From: Stropharia rugosoannulata
Taxonomy: Eukaryota > Basidiomycota > Agaricomycetes > Agaricales > Strophariaceae
Assembly: GCA_028532985.1 (NCBI GenBank)
Contig: JANCIK010000001.1
Location: 3,596,001 to 3,660,000 of the forward strand
Direction: 5' to 3'
Length of the DNA: 64,000 nucleotides
Shown here: positions 48,722 through 58,800 of the stretch, one piece after another
Numbering within the stretch: the first letter of the stretch is position 1
Layout of the letters: every line of letters begins with the position of its first letter
Program-made: the position numbers and the translations under genes
Notes under the pieces: generated by a model
Database searches by the model: none
What the model was told of the DNA's origin: nothing
Seen by the model: the letters and a program-made list of their open reading frames with translations, nothing else

Positions 48722-50810
48722 ATGCGTCTTCAGACTAACTTCTTCGCTCTTGCCGTTCTGTCCTCCGCATGGTAATTAACTCCTCTACTCATGTGTCTAC
48801 AGCCTCTAATAACGTGAATTCAGGCCTTATTTATTTGCAAGTGGCGCTGCAGTTACTAGCACGGCTCCCGCTGCGAGTCTTGCATCAGCCGTCTCTAATA
48901 CTACTACATCTACTACGTCCTCTACTGCGCAAACCTCCCTTAACACCTACGATTACATCGTTGTTGGATCCGGTCCAGGAGGTGGTCCATTAGCAGCGCG
49001 TCTCGCACAACATGGATTCTCTGTCCTGCTTGTAGATGCCGGAGATGACCATGGAACAGACCCCACTATCGAAATCCCTCTCTTCCAGACGTTTGCCTCT
49101 GAATACGCACCGATCACATGGTCGTTCTTTGTGGACCACTATGCGAATCAGACAATGGCAATGAACGATCCCAAGTTCACTTGGAAGAAGCCAGACGGTA
49201 CCTTCTGGGTCGGCCCGAACCCTCCAGCCGGTAGCGAACCTCTGGGAATTTACTACCCTCGCGCATCGACTTTGGGCGGATGTTCCGAACACAATGCCTT
49301 GGTCGCTTTGTACCCTGCCGAGAATGACTGGAACACCATTGCTGAGATCACCGGAGATGACTCCTGGCTTGCATCTAACATGCGCCAATACTGGGAGAAG
49401 TTGGAGAACAACCAATACTTGACTCCTGGAACACCAGCGGCTGAAGGTCATGGATTTGGAGGCTGGCTCGACACCACTCTTACCGACCTTGAACTCGTCG
49501 CAGACGATCAAAGGTGGATCAGCTTGGTCAAGGGAGCAGCTATCGAGATGGGAGAAATTACATCCAATGCAGCAGTGTCAACAGTGAACCAAATTTCCGG
49601 TCTTCTGATCACCGACGCAAACAGTGTCTCTCCTACTCGCGATACGACTTCTGGCCTCTACCAGCTCCCTCTTTCTGTCACCAACTCTACCCGCGCGCGC
49701 TCCAGCCCCAGGACGTTCATGCTCAACACCGCTAGCAACAGGAACTTCAAACTGAATATCCAACTCAGCACGCTGGTGACGAAAATCCTCTTTGAGAACA
49801 CCCCATCCAGGACTCCTCGTGCAACCGGTATAGAGTACGTCACTGGTAGTCACCTCTACCGCGCTTCACCGGGCTCCGTCAATGCTACACAGACAGGCAG
49901 CGGAACAGCCTTTGCAAGGAAAGAAGTCATCATCTCTGCTGGTACTTTCAACACTCCCCAGCTGCTGAAGCTTTCTGGCGTTGGTCCTAAAGCAGAGCTC
50001 GAGAAATTCAACATCCCCGTCGTTCTTGACTCTCCCGGAGTTGGTACCAACATGCAGGACAGATACGAAGTCACCGTCACCGGATCTCTCCCTACTAACT
50101 TCCCCAGCTACGCCAACTGCACTTTCCTCCAGACCGCAGACGACCCATGCTACGACCAGTGGATGACCGACCTTGCTGACCACGGTATTTACGGAACCAA
50201 CGGTGTCGCCTTCGGTCTTATCTACGAAACCAGTGTTGCTCAGAACGAAACCGATATCTTCGTTGGAGGTCTCCCCGCTAACTTCCACGGCTACTTCCCC
50301 GGATATTCCCAGGCCGCTGATCTCCACACCTGGTCTTACCTTGTCTTGAAGGCACACAGCCGTAACAACGCCGGTACCGTCACCCTCACCTCCACCGACC
50401 CCCTTGACATGCCCAAGATCACCTTCAACAGCTTCCAAATCGGCGGAGACTTGGATCTGGAGGCCGTCTACGAGGGTGTCCAGCTCGCGCGTGCCATGTT
50501 CAACAAGACCATCACTCCTGACGGTCCCTTCACCGAGACTTTCCCAGGCCCCAGCATTCAGAGCGAGGAGGACGTTAAGAACTGGATCATGACTAACGCA
50601 TGGGGACACCACGCCAGCTGCTCTGTTCCCATTGGTGCCAACGACGACCCTAATGCAGTTCTCGACTCCAGCTTCCGAGTCAAGGGCATCACAGGTCTCC
50701 GTGTCGTAGATGCCAGTGTCTTCCCCAAGATCCCCGACTTCTACATTGCCGGCGCTATCTACACCATCTCTGAGAAGGCAGCCGCCGTCATCATCGAGCA
50801 ATCTCAGTAA
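48722..50810 (+). CDS. Secreted GMC oxidoreductase, paralogue 2
   Basis: Exons 48722-48771 (50 nt, MRLQTNFFALAVLSSA plus part of Trp) and 48824-50810, split by a 52-nt gtaatt..tcag intron, give 678 residues. The second exon is open from its acceptor, so the internal Met-like start at 49131 is not the real one. The FAD Rossmann motif VVGSGPGGG, GIYYPRASTLGGCSEHNALV signature, GVGTNMQDRYEVTVTGSLP and AWGHHASCSVPIG are all present; the second active-site segment reads IPDFYIAGAIYTISEKAA. Several N-glycosylation sequons fit a secreted protein. Codon use is strongly C-biased at third positions compared with paralogue 1, suggesting higher expression. Substrate unknown. Confidence 0.92.
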
Positions 50811-52549
50811 TTTATCCTTTCATTCTTTGCAACTGACCTCGAATCATAGCTTTACAATCCTTTATAATATGTACTGACTTGCTTTGCCACTTTAATACAC
50901 ACCTACTATTTATCCCTGTCAAATCATGGCCTTCATTCCTTTTAGACACATTCATATCTGTTTCGCGGCCAGGTGCCCGAGTACACAGCCTAACTATATT
51001 TGTAAACATACCTCTCATGTATTGTGTTAAATATACACTTTCTCTCAATTCACTTCATCTGGGCGACTATACAATATCACCATGGCATCCAATGATGCTC
51101 ATTACCTGATTTAACATGGACAACGAAAGATGTTTGCGTATCCGTCGTAGTCGCCCCTCCTGTAGATGACTTGCCCAGAGTCGGTAAGAATTTTTGGATG
51201 GGCGTCAGCGTCTCAGGCTTCCTAATTAGCTCTATTGGCTAGGACTCGTGTAGATAGGTCTCCTGAGCTACTCCACCTGTCAGGCCTACTCTGACCAGCC
51301 ATTAGTGTATTCGAGGAAAGCTTACAACTCGATGCTCAATTCAAGCTCAAAGTCCATGCATTCATACAGTATCATCTACAGCAGTTCGTGTTAGCAGAAA
51401 CAAAGTAGAGTGTACATCAACATATAACAACCGGTTCTTCATGCCGGAAGAAGCCGGTAAGTATTCTTCGGTTTGCCGGTGCCGCCCGCATAGCTGTTTG
51501 AGCGATCTTCAACATTAAGCACTACCGTCAGCATACTTCCTTGGAATGTCTCTTGAAACTGGGACGATACTCTCTTCAACCTCCAAGTGCTAACTGACGC
51601 AATGCCGCGTAATCAATCAATCATGTCCGTTTATAAATTGTCGCTCAGGCGTTTCGAGATGCAGTTGAACATGGATTAGAACATTTGTTCAAATGAACTG
51701 TCGGGGCAATGTCGGGGACATATAAAAGCAACCCGAGATAAGAGAAGATGAGGGTCAAACACAGGAACCATAGATACCGGAAACCAATACGAGGATAGAA
51801 ACATCCGTGCAGCGGAAGAGCGAAGCAAAACGGATCATTGGACCTGTTTTAGACATCGGGTACTATTTATAGAGCGCACATTACTTTCTTCAACGCATTA
51901 ATTTACAGGAAAAGCAGGGACTTTTTCGATACGGTGGTCGGCAAATAGGCAAAAAAGGTGGAATTTTTGGCACTGAATAACCGCACAGGCGCACTACAGG
52001 TCGGTACAGAAAACTACGTCCAGTACGAAATTTGGACACTGGGAATAAACGCGGTTGAAGGCCCCGAGTGGGCGGTGACATATAGGCTCGTCTCATCAGC
52101 GACTTTACTGATGGACAGCTCACATTCCGCGCGAAAGCAATAGCATATTGACGTTCCGAGTATGCACAATACTATTGGACAGCTTTCCTGGCAGTAATGT
52201 CTGCCAGACGTTGGCAGATCGCTTGGCACGCAGATTTTCGTTTCGGCAGGTGCTTGAATGGATGGGGCCCCATGTTATCCGCAGAACAGACGAGGTAACT
52301 TGTCGAAACATACGTTATTTGCCTATTGCGAGAGGTGTTCATGTGCTGACCGCAACATGAAACTCGTCCAACTATTTGCCCTCTGAACCGGGGACTTCAT
52401 AAATCCTCAGCTCTAGGCCTCGACTATGCTGTATAAAAGACGGGCCTGCAAACAGTGCTTCGCCAGTCTTCTTCCACCTTCCACTCTTTCAGTGGATTGG
52501 TCAATCTCTTCTCTTCAGTTTTGTATCTTAGCCTTGGTACGATCTTAAT
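50811..52549. other. Intergenic 1.7 kb
   Basis: No gene supported; short opposite-strand ORFs around 51890-52310 overlap and lack domains. The promoter of the third GMC gene lies at the right end. Confidence 0.5.
52432..52438 (+). promoter_or_regulatory. TATA box of third GMC gene
   Basis: TATAAAA, 118 bp before the ATG. The 13-mer TCTAGGCCTCGAC, also found upstream of paralogue 1, lies at 52412-52424, just before it. A pyrimidine-rich leader follows. Confidence 0.7.
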
Positions 52550-54600
52550 ATGCGTCTTCAAGCCAGTTTTTGTGCTATTGCCGCCTTGTCTGCTGTTTGG
52601 TACGTCGTACGCCCACTGAGCTCTCATTGTTTGCGTACTAAAATTGTGGTATCAGGCCGTTAGCTGGTGCCGCCGTAATCAGCACAAATAGCACCGCCAC
52701 AAGTGCTACTTCGGGTGCAAATGCGTCTAACACCTACGACTATATTATTGTCGGCTCCGGTCCAGGTGGTGGCCCATTAGCCGCCCGTCTCGCACAGGCA
52801 GGCTTCTCCGTCCTTCTTCTCGACGCCGGAGAGGACCACGGCACCGACAGCATTATCGAGGTCCCGCTCCTTCAGACCTCTGCTTCAGAATATACACCCA
52901 TCACATGGCAGTTCTTCGTTGACCACTATGCGGACCAGTCAGTGGCCATGCAGGACCCCAAATTTACATGGGAGAAGCCCGACGGCACCTTCTGGGTGGG
53001 CCCGAACCCGCCTGCCGGCAGCAAGCCATTGGGAATCTACTATCCCCGGGCGTCCACACTCGGCGGATGCGCAGAGCACAACGCCATGGTCGCGCTGTAC
53101 CCCTCTGAAAGCGATTGGAACAACATCGCCAGTATTACTGGGGACAATTCATGGGCCGCATCAAATATGCGACAGTACTGGAAAAAGCTAGAGAACAACC
53201 AGTACCTGACCGCAGGCACGCCCGCAGCTTCGGGCCATGGATTTGGGGGTTATCTCGACACGACGCTGACGGATCTCAGTCTCATCCTGCAGGACCAACG
53301 GTGGCTGGGCCTCCTCAAAGGCGCGGCAACTGCGATGGGCACCAAGTTTATTAGCACTGCGGTCACAACGGTCAACGCAATTGCATCGCTCATGATCACA
53401 GACGCGAACAACAACTCCCCCAGCCGAGACACAACCTCTGGATTGTACCAGCTCCCGTTGTCAGTGACCAAGTCGACGCGCGCGCGCTCGAGCCAGCGCA
53501 ACTTGCTCCTCAGCACAGCAAGCAACCGCAATTACAAGCTCAAGATCCAGATGAGCACCCTCGTGAGCAATATCATCTTTGACCGCTCATCGAAGACTCC
53601 CCGCGCCGTGGGCGTGCAATATCTCACCGGCAGCCACTTGTACCGCGCTGCGCCAGGCTCCGCGACCGCGACTCAGACTGGCTCCGGGGCTGCGTTTGCC
53701 CGCCGCGAGGTCATAGTATCAGCAGGCACATTCAACACGCCGCAACTCCTGAAGCTCTCTGGTATCGGGCCCAAGGCAGAACTGAGCGCGCTGAAGATTC
53801 CCGTCGTCCTGGACGCGCCGGGCGTGGGCACTAACATGCAGGACCGCTACGAGGTCACCGTGACCGGCTCGCTCCCAACCAACTTCCCCATTTACAACGG
53901 GTGCACGTTCCTGCAGACGCCCAACGACCCGTGCTATGCTCAGTGGGCAACGAACCAGACAAACCACGGGATCTATGGGACGAATGGTGTCGCATTCGGT
54001 GCATTTGTGAGCAGCAGCATTTCGACGGGCAAGCAGACGGACGTGTTCGTTGGCGGGCTCCCGGCCAACTTCCATGGGTACTTCCCAGGCTACTCCTCTG
54101 CGGCAGACGTGCACACCTGGTCATACCTAGTCTTGAAGGCACACAGTCATAACAATGCAGGCACCGTGACGCTCACCTCTACCGACCCGCGCGACATGCC
54201 CAAGGTGACGTTCAACAGCTTCGCGGTGGGCGGCGACCTCGACTTGCAGGCGGTTTACGAGGGAGTGCAGCTTGCGCGGGCAATGTTCAACCAGACGACG
54301 ACGCCGGACGGCACGTTCGTCGAGACGTTCCCGGGAGCAGAGGTACAGAGCGAGAGCGACGTGAAGAGCTGGATCAAGACCAACGCCTGGGGCCATCACG
54401 CGAGTTGCTCCGTGCCGATCGGTGCCGCAAACGACCCCAACGCCGTCCTAGACTCAAAATTTAGAGTCAAGGGCATCAACGCCCTGCGCGTCGTCGACGC
54501 AAGCGTTTTCCCCAAGATTCCTGATTTCTATATTGCCGGCGCAATCTATACCATTTCTGAGAAGGCCGCAGCTGTTATCATCCAAGATGCACAAAACTGA
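52550..54600 (+). CDS. Secreted GMC oxidoreductase, paralogue 3
   Basis: Exons 52550-52599 (MRLQASFCAIAALSAV plus part of Trp) and 52656-54600, with a 56-nt gtacgt..tcag intron, give 664 residues. The Ser/Thr linker is shorter than in paralogue 1. Conserved blocks: IVGSGPGGGPLAARLAQAG, LLLDAGEDHG, YYPRASTLGGCAEHNAMV, GVGTNMQDRYEV, AWGHHASCSVPIG and VVDASVFPKIPDFYIAGAI. The sequence is clearly GC-richer than paralogues 1 and 2 while the protein stays close, so synonymous change has been heavy. It is followed on the same strand by the EthD-like gene. Confidence 0.92.
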
Positions 54601-55121
54601 ATTGACTGCGACTTGTCCAAGTATACTACTTACTACTATTCATATAGTCTTTTTATAACGAGCCATTCTAGCCCCAGGAACGATTTGTCTATTCTCTTAA
54701 TAGTTGTACCCTATACCACCGTCTTCTAGCATAACATTTTGACATGAAGGGCCTTACACACATTCAAACGTATTTATTACGAGCCTGGATCTCATTCAAG
54801 TCCCTACCTTTATTTACTTATATCCACTTCATTAAACCCGTACATTACATAAAGTTCAAGTTGATGATATTCAGTAAAACATGCATTAAATACTTGGTTT
54901 ACTCCTCTGATTTACATCAGTAATCCTTAAAGAGCGTCGTCTGCTATAAGATCATTTGCCTAAGTTCCAAGTGAAAGCTGGTTAGTAAAGCTTCCATACC
55001 GCGTATCATTACAGCAAGCTGACGTTAAGTAAAAAATATTTACCCACGTCACCGGTTCCCATGGTTGAAAGAAGTACCCACTGCCTTTATCCTTCCCTCG
55101 TCATCCCAGGAGAGCGTTGAG
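54601..55121. other. Intergenic, no gene seen
   Basis: 3' UTR of the third GMC gene and promoter of the EthD-like gene; AT-rich, no feature recognised. Confidence 0.5.
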
Positions 55122-55843
55122 ATGAATGGCCTCATGCTTGCAGTTGTGTTTCGCCCAGGTGGCGGCAGGCAGCCCGACAGGGTAGGAAGGCTATTAGATG
55201 GTGGTAGGACAGAGGACTCCTCCTGGGCCCGTAAAGCATTTTTCCCTGAAGAGCATAGTATTTATCACTGACACTTCTCTCGCTAGGGAATGTCATCGAC
55301 TATTTGAAACATGCACTTGGTCCCGAAAACATCAACTCTGCTTCGCTCTATGCTTCTCCGGAAGAGGAAATGTTGACGATTCTACTAGACACCTCTCAGG
55401 AAGACCTATTTCCCCAGGCCATAAAAGCCTGGGTCAGCAAGCAGAAACAGTTAATTCGATGGCGCTTCTATGAGATCCTGTATGTACCAGTGCTTCCAGC
55501 GACATCCTTGACGGCCGACATATCTCACATCCTCATTTCTGTCGCTATGACACCGACCTTGCATCTTGAGGAGGATTTCAACAAGTGGTACGACGAAGAG
55601 CACATCTTACTCCTCAGCAAGACCCCGACTTGGATGGAGTCGACGAGGTACAGATTGATTACGTCCAGCGACGATGCACCGTTTTATTTAGCGATGCATA
55701 AGTGGGGAAGCCGTTCCGCCCTGGGATCTCCTGAACACAATGTAGCTACATCGACTCCGTGGCGGAACAAGGTGGTCAACGCCGTAATAACACAGCAGCG
55801 CGCCATCTACGATTATAGGCGCACATTGGTTTATCCAGAATGA
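55122..55843 (+). CDS. EthD-like dimeric alpha/beta-barrel protein
   Basis: Exons 55122-55158 and 55287-55843, joined by a 128-nt gtggcg..ctag intron, give 197 residues. The C-terminal half has the ferredoxin-like EthD pattern: HILISVAMTPTLHLEEDFNKW, then WYDEEHILLLSKTPTWMESTRY (given here in two parts of one block) and ATSTPWRNKVVNAV with a terminal DYRRT. Fungal relatives of this type usually carry two such halves; here the first half is shortened and has lost the WYDxEH motif, so one active half remains. Members act in small-molecule metabolism, often beside oxidoreductases. No signal peptide, so cytosolic. The reaction is unknown. The intron is longer than its neighbours and the short first exon is the weakest part. 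Confidence 0.75.
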
Positions 55844-55941
55844 GCGACAATGCTCTCGGGGTCATGATTTGGAGGATAATGTAAGAACAGACAGAGATTA
55901 GTACTGATTCGCTATGCACCAGATGTCGAGTTTTGTTGTGA

Positions 55942-55990
55942 TTTGCTTTGGTATTTGCTTTGGTATATGCTTTGATACTTGCTTTGTACC
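55942..55990 (+). repeat. 12-bp minisatellite
   Basis: About four imperfect copies of TTTGCTTTGGTA in the 3' flank of the EthD-like gene. Confidence 0.75.
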
Positions 55991-56105
55991 ACGTTCATAA
56001 AACATGTACTGTTACATTTAATAAACACGTACTTATGCAACGATAATTGAGAAAGTTGAACAGGTATATATAAGTGAAAGTTAAATGAAGAAAAATGAAA
56101 ATGTT

Positions 56106-58175
56106 TTATGGAGCTTGAGCATCCTCGATAATTGTGGCCGCAGCCTTTTCGGAGATCATGTACACCGCTGATACAATGTACAAGCTGGGAATCTTGGGGA
56201 AGACACTAGCATCAACGACCCGCAGTCCATCTACGCCTTTGACTCGGAACTTCGAGTCTAAAACGGAATTGGTATCGTTATCAGCTCCAATGGGTACGGT
56301 GCAGCTAGCATGATGACCCCAGGCTTCATCCATGATCCATTGTTTGATATCGGCTTCGCTCTGAATAGACGGTCCAGGCACTACCTCCGTAAATTCACCT
56401 CCAAGAGGGATGATGCTTTGGAAGATTTTCCGTGAAAGTTGTACGCCTTCGAAGGAAGCTTCTACATCTAGGTCGCCGCCATCGGTGAAACTTCTAAAGT
56501 TAATCTGCGGCGTGTCTCTGGGGTCCGTTGATTTCAAAGTTACAGTTCCCGCGTTATTCCGGCTATGAGCCTTCAGCACAAGCCAGGTCCAGTGTCGGTG
56601 GTCCACTAGCGTGCGGTTCGAATAGCCAGGGAAGTAGCCTTGAAAGTTGGCTGGAATACCTGCAATGATCACGTCTGCTTCGGTCTTCGCTGATACAGAG
56701 GTTTGTTGAACTATGCCAAGCGCATAGCCGTTAGTCGCGTATACGCCGTGATCAAGGGTGTTGTCACGCCACTGGATGAAGCATGGGTCATTGGTTGTAT
56801 TGAGGAAGGTACACCCAGCGAGATCGACAAAGTCGCTGTCAGCCGTGCCCACGACCCCCACCTCGTATCGGTCCTGCATGTTAGTCCCAACAGCGGGCGA
56901 GTCCAGTACAACGGGGATCCCCAGAGCGTTGAGCTCCCCGCTAGCTCCGATCCCAGAGAGTTTAAGGATCTGGGGCGTATTAAATGCACCACCCGACAAA
57001 ATAACCTCACGATTTGCAAAGAACGAGCCCGAGCCTGTAGGTGCTGCAGAACCGGAATTGGGATCAGCTCGATAGAGGTGAGATCCAGAAAGGTATTCCA
57101 CGCCGACCGCGCGCGGAGTAGTAGTAATAGTAGTAGTCGTGGAGTTGGCAAATATGACACGCGTAACCAACGTGTTGAGCTGGATATCGAGGTTGTATGT
57201 CTTGCTTCCGTCCTGATTCACGGCATTAGCTGTATCCAAAATGAACTGCCGTTGACTCGAGCGCGTCTTCGGTCCGTTGGATACTGAGATAGGAACCTGA
57301 TAAAGGCCCGTCTTCGTGTCGCGTCCAGGCGAATCGCTGTTCAAATCAGTTGTTAGAACTTGCGCCAGGCCACCAACAGTCGACAACAAGCCCCCAAGAA
57401 GACCTTGCCCAAGCGCTGTCGCAGCCCCTTGAACGATGCTCAACACTTTGGTATCCTTCAAGACGAGAGTCAGACTTGTAAGTGAAATATCGAGCCATCC
57501 AGTGAAACCGTGTCCAGAGGTCCCGGGAAGCAAATACTGATTATTCTCCAACTTCTCCCAAAACTGTCGCATATTCGCCGCGGACCACGACGAATCCCCG
57601 GTGATACTAGCAATATTGTCCCAGTCGCTTTCTGCGGGGTAGATCATAACCATTGCGTTATGCTGCGCGCATCCACCTAGAGTCCCCGTCCTCGGGTAAT
57701 AGATACCCAAAGGCTCGCTCCCTGGAGGCGGATTCGGACCGACAAAGAACTGGCCATCGGGCTGTTGCCAGGTAAATTTCGAGTCTCTTTGAGCAGTGGC
57801 GGGGTCGTCGTAATGGGAAACAAAGAACTGCCAATGGATGGGAGTATATTCGGACGCCAATGCATTCAATGCGGGCACTTGAACGATATCATCTCCTCCA
57901 TGATCGTCGCCCGCGTCTATAAGCAAGACTGAAAAACCGGCAACGGCGAGACGTGCAGCGAGAGGGCCTCCGCCTGGACCTGAGCCTACCACTATGTAGT
58001 CATATGTGTTGGTCGCGTTCGCAACAGGAGACGCGCTAGCCGCAATAGTGCTACGTGATAACACGCTTAACCTTGTACGTAATATAAGCACACCTGTGAT
58101 ATAATGGACGAAAACATGAAAGTAGTCTACTCACCATAGAGTTAGACACGCTATAACTACAGACCGACCAACCAT
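56106..58175 (-). CDS. Secreted GMC oxidoreductase, paralogue 4
   Basis: Exons 58135-58175 and 56106-58071 with a 63-nt gtgagt..caag intron give 668 residues. The first exon (MVGRSVVIACLTL plus part of Trp) matches the paralogues in ending on a split Trp codon, which led to this start; the upstream acceptor cacag would bring a stop. Blocks: YIVVGSGPGGGPLAARLAVAG, LLIDAGDDHGGD, YYPRTGTLGGCAQHNAMV, AVGTNMQDRYEVG and AWGHHASCTVPIG; the second active-site segment is IPSLYIVSAVYMISEKAA. It is the most divergent of the four and the only one on the minus strand. A short poly-Thr stretch (TTTITTT, about 57127-57147) is specific to it. Confidence 0.9.
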
Positions 58176-58800
58176 GTTTCGGCAAATCCCACAAATACTC
58201 GATCGCTGTCCTCTATAGCTAGCTGGCCCGCAGTACGTGCGTGATGGGATGTGTCCACAAAGCCTATAAGACCTGCTTAAGACCCGCCGACATTATATAT
58301 TCACCTAGCACCTTTGATGGCACCGTCAAAAGGCATTTGTGTGTACCATGATGAATGCTTCAGAAGCATCGAATTGAGGAGGTTTGTAGAATGCCGGAAA
58401 GGTGGCGTGCGACGTGAACGATCAATCTTGTGAAGAAAACGCTTATATTAAGAAAGAACATCGGAAGACAAGACATGAGCATAAATAGATATATTTTTTG
58501 CTGTAGAAAAGCAACGTTTTGACATGAATACCAGCTGTCCTAGCTTTTTTGTAGAGTGCCGTACTGCAAGGCATGTTCCGGGCAGCCAAGTTTGATGATT
58601 AGCGAGACGGCCGATTCGCAGAGGCAATATATCTGGCAAGCGCCTATACAAATCATTTAATCACCCCAATTTTATTGCTGGCTCTCTGAATTATATAACA
58701 AACGTCACAATGGTTATCGATCTGTCATTCTGAACTTCTAGGCTCCACATAACAAACATAGGACGGAGAGAAAAAATCATGGCATGACGGCAGTCAGGTT
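58176..58800. other. Intergenic, no gene seen
   Basis: Promoter of the fourth GMC gene and 3' flank of the transporter; no other feature. Confidence 0.5.
58293..58299 (-). promoter_or_regulatory. TATA box of fourth GMC gene
   Basis: TATATAA on the minus strand, 118 bp before the ATG at 58175, the same spacing as in paralogue 3. Confidence 0.6.

Noticed and set aside
49131..49133. Internal start for the second GMC gene
   Set aside because: It would delete the FAD-binding motif; the frame is open back to the acceptor at 48823.
49866..50801. 311-codon ORF antisense to the second GMC gene, and similar antisense ORFs in 22300-22821, 44834-45424 and 56703-57287
   Set aside because: Frame shadows of strongly codon-biased genes; no domain and no splice structure.
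55938..55990. Spaced repeats as a CRISPR-like array
   Set aside because: Units are contiguous 12-mers without spacers; an ordinary minisatellite in a eukaryotic genome.
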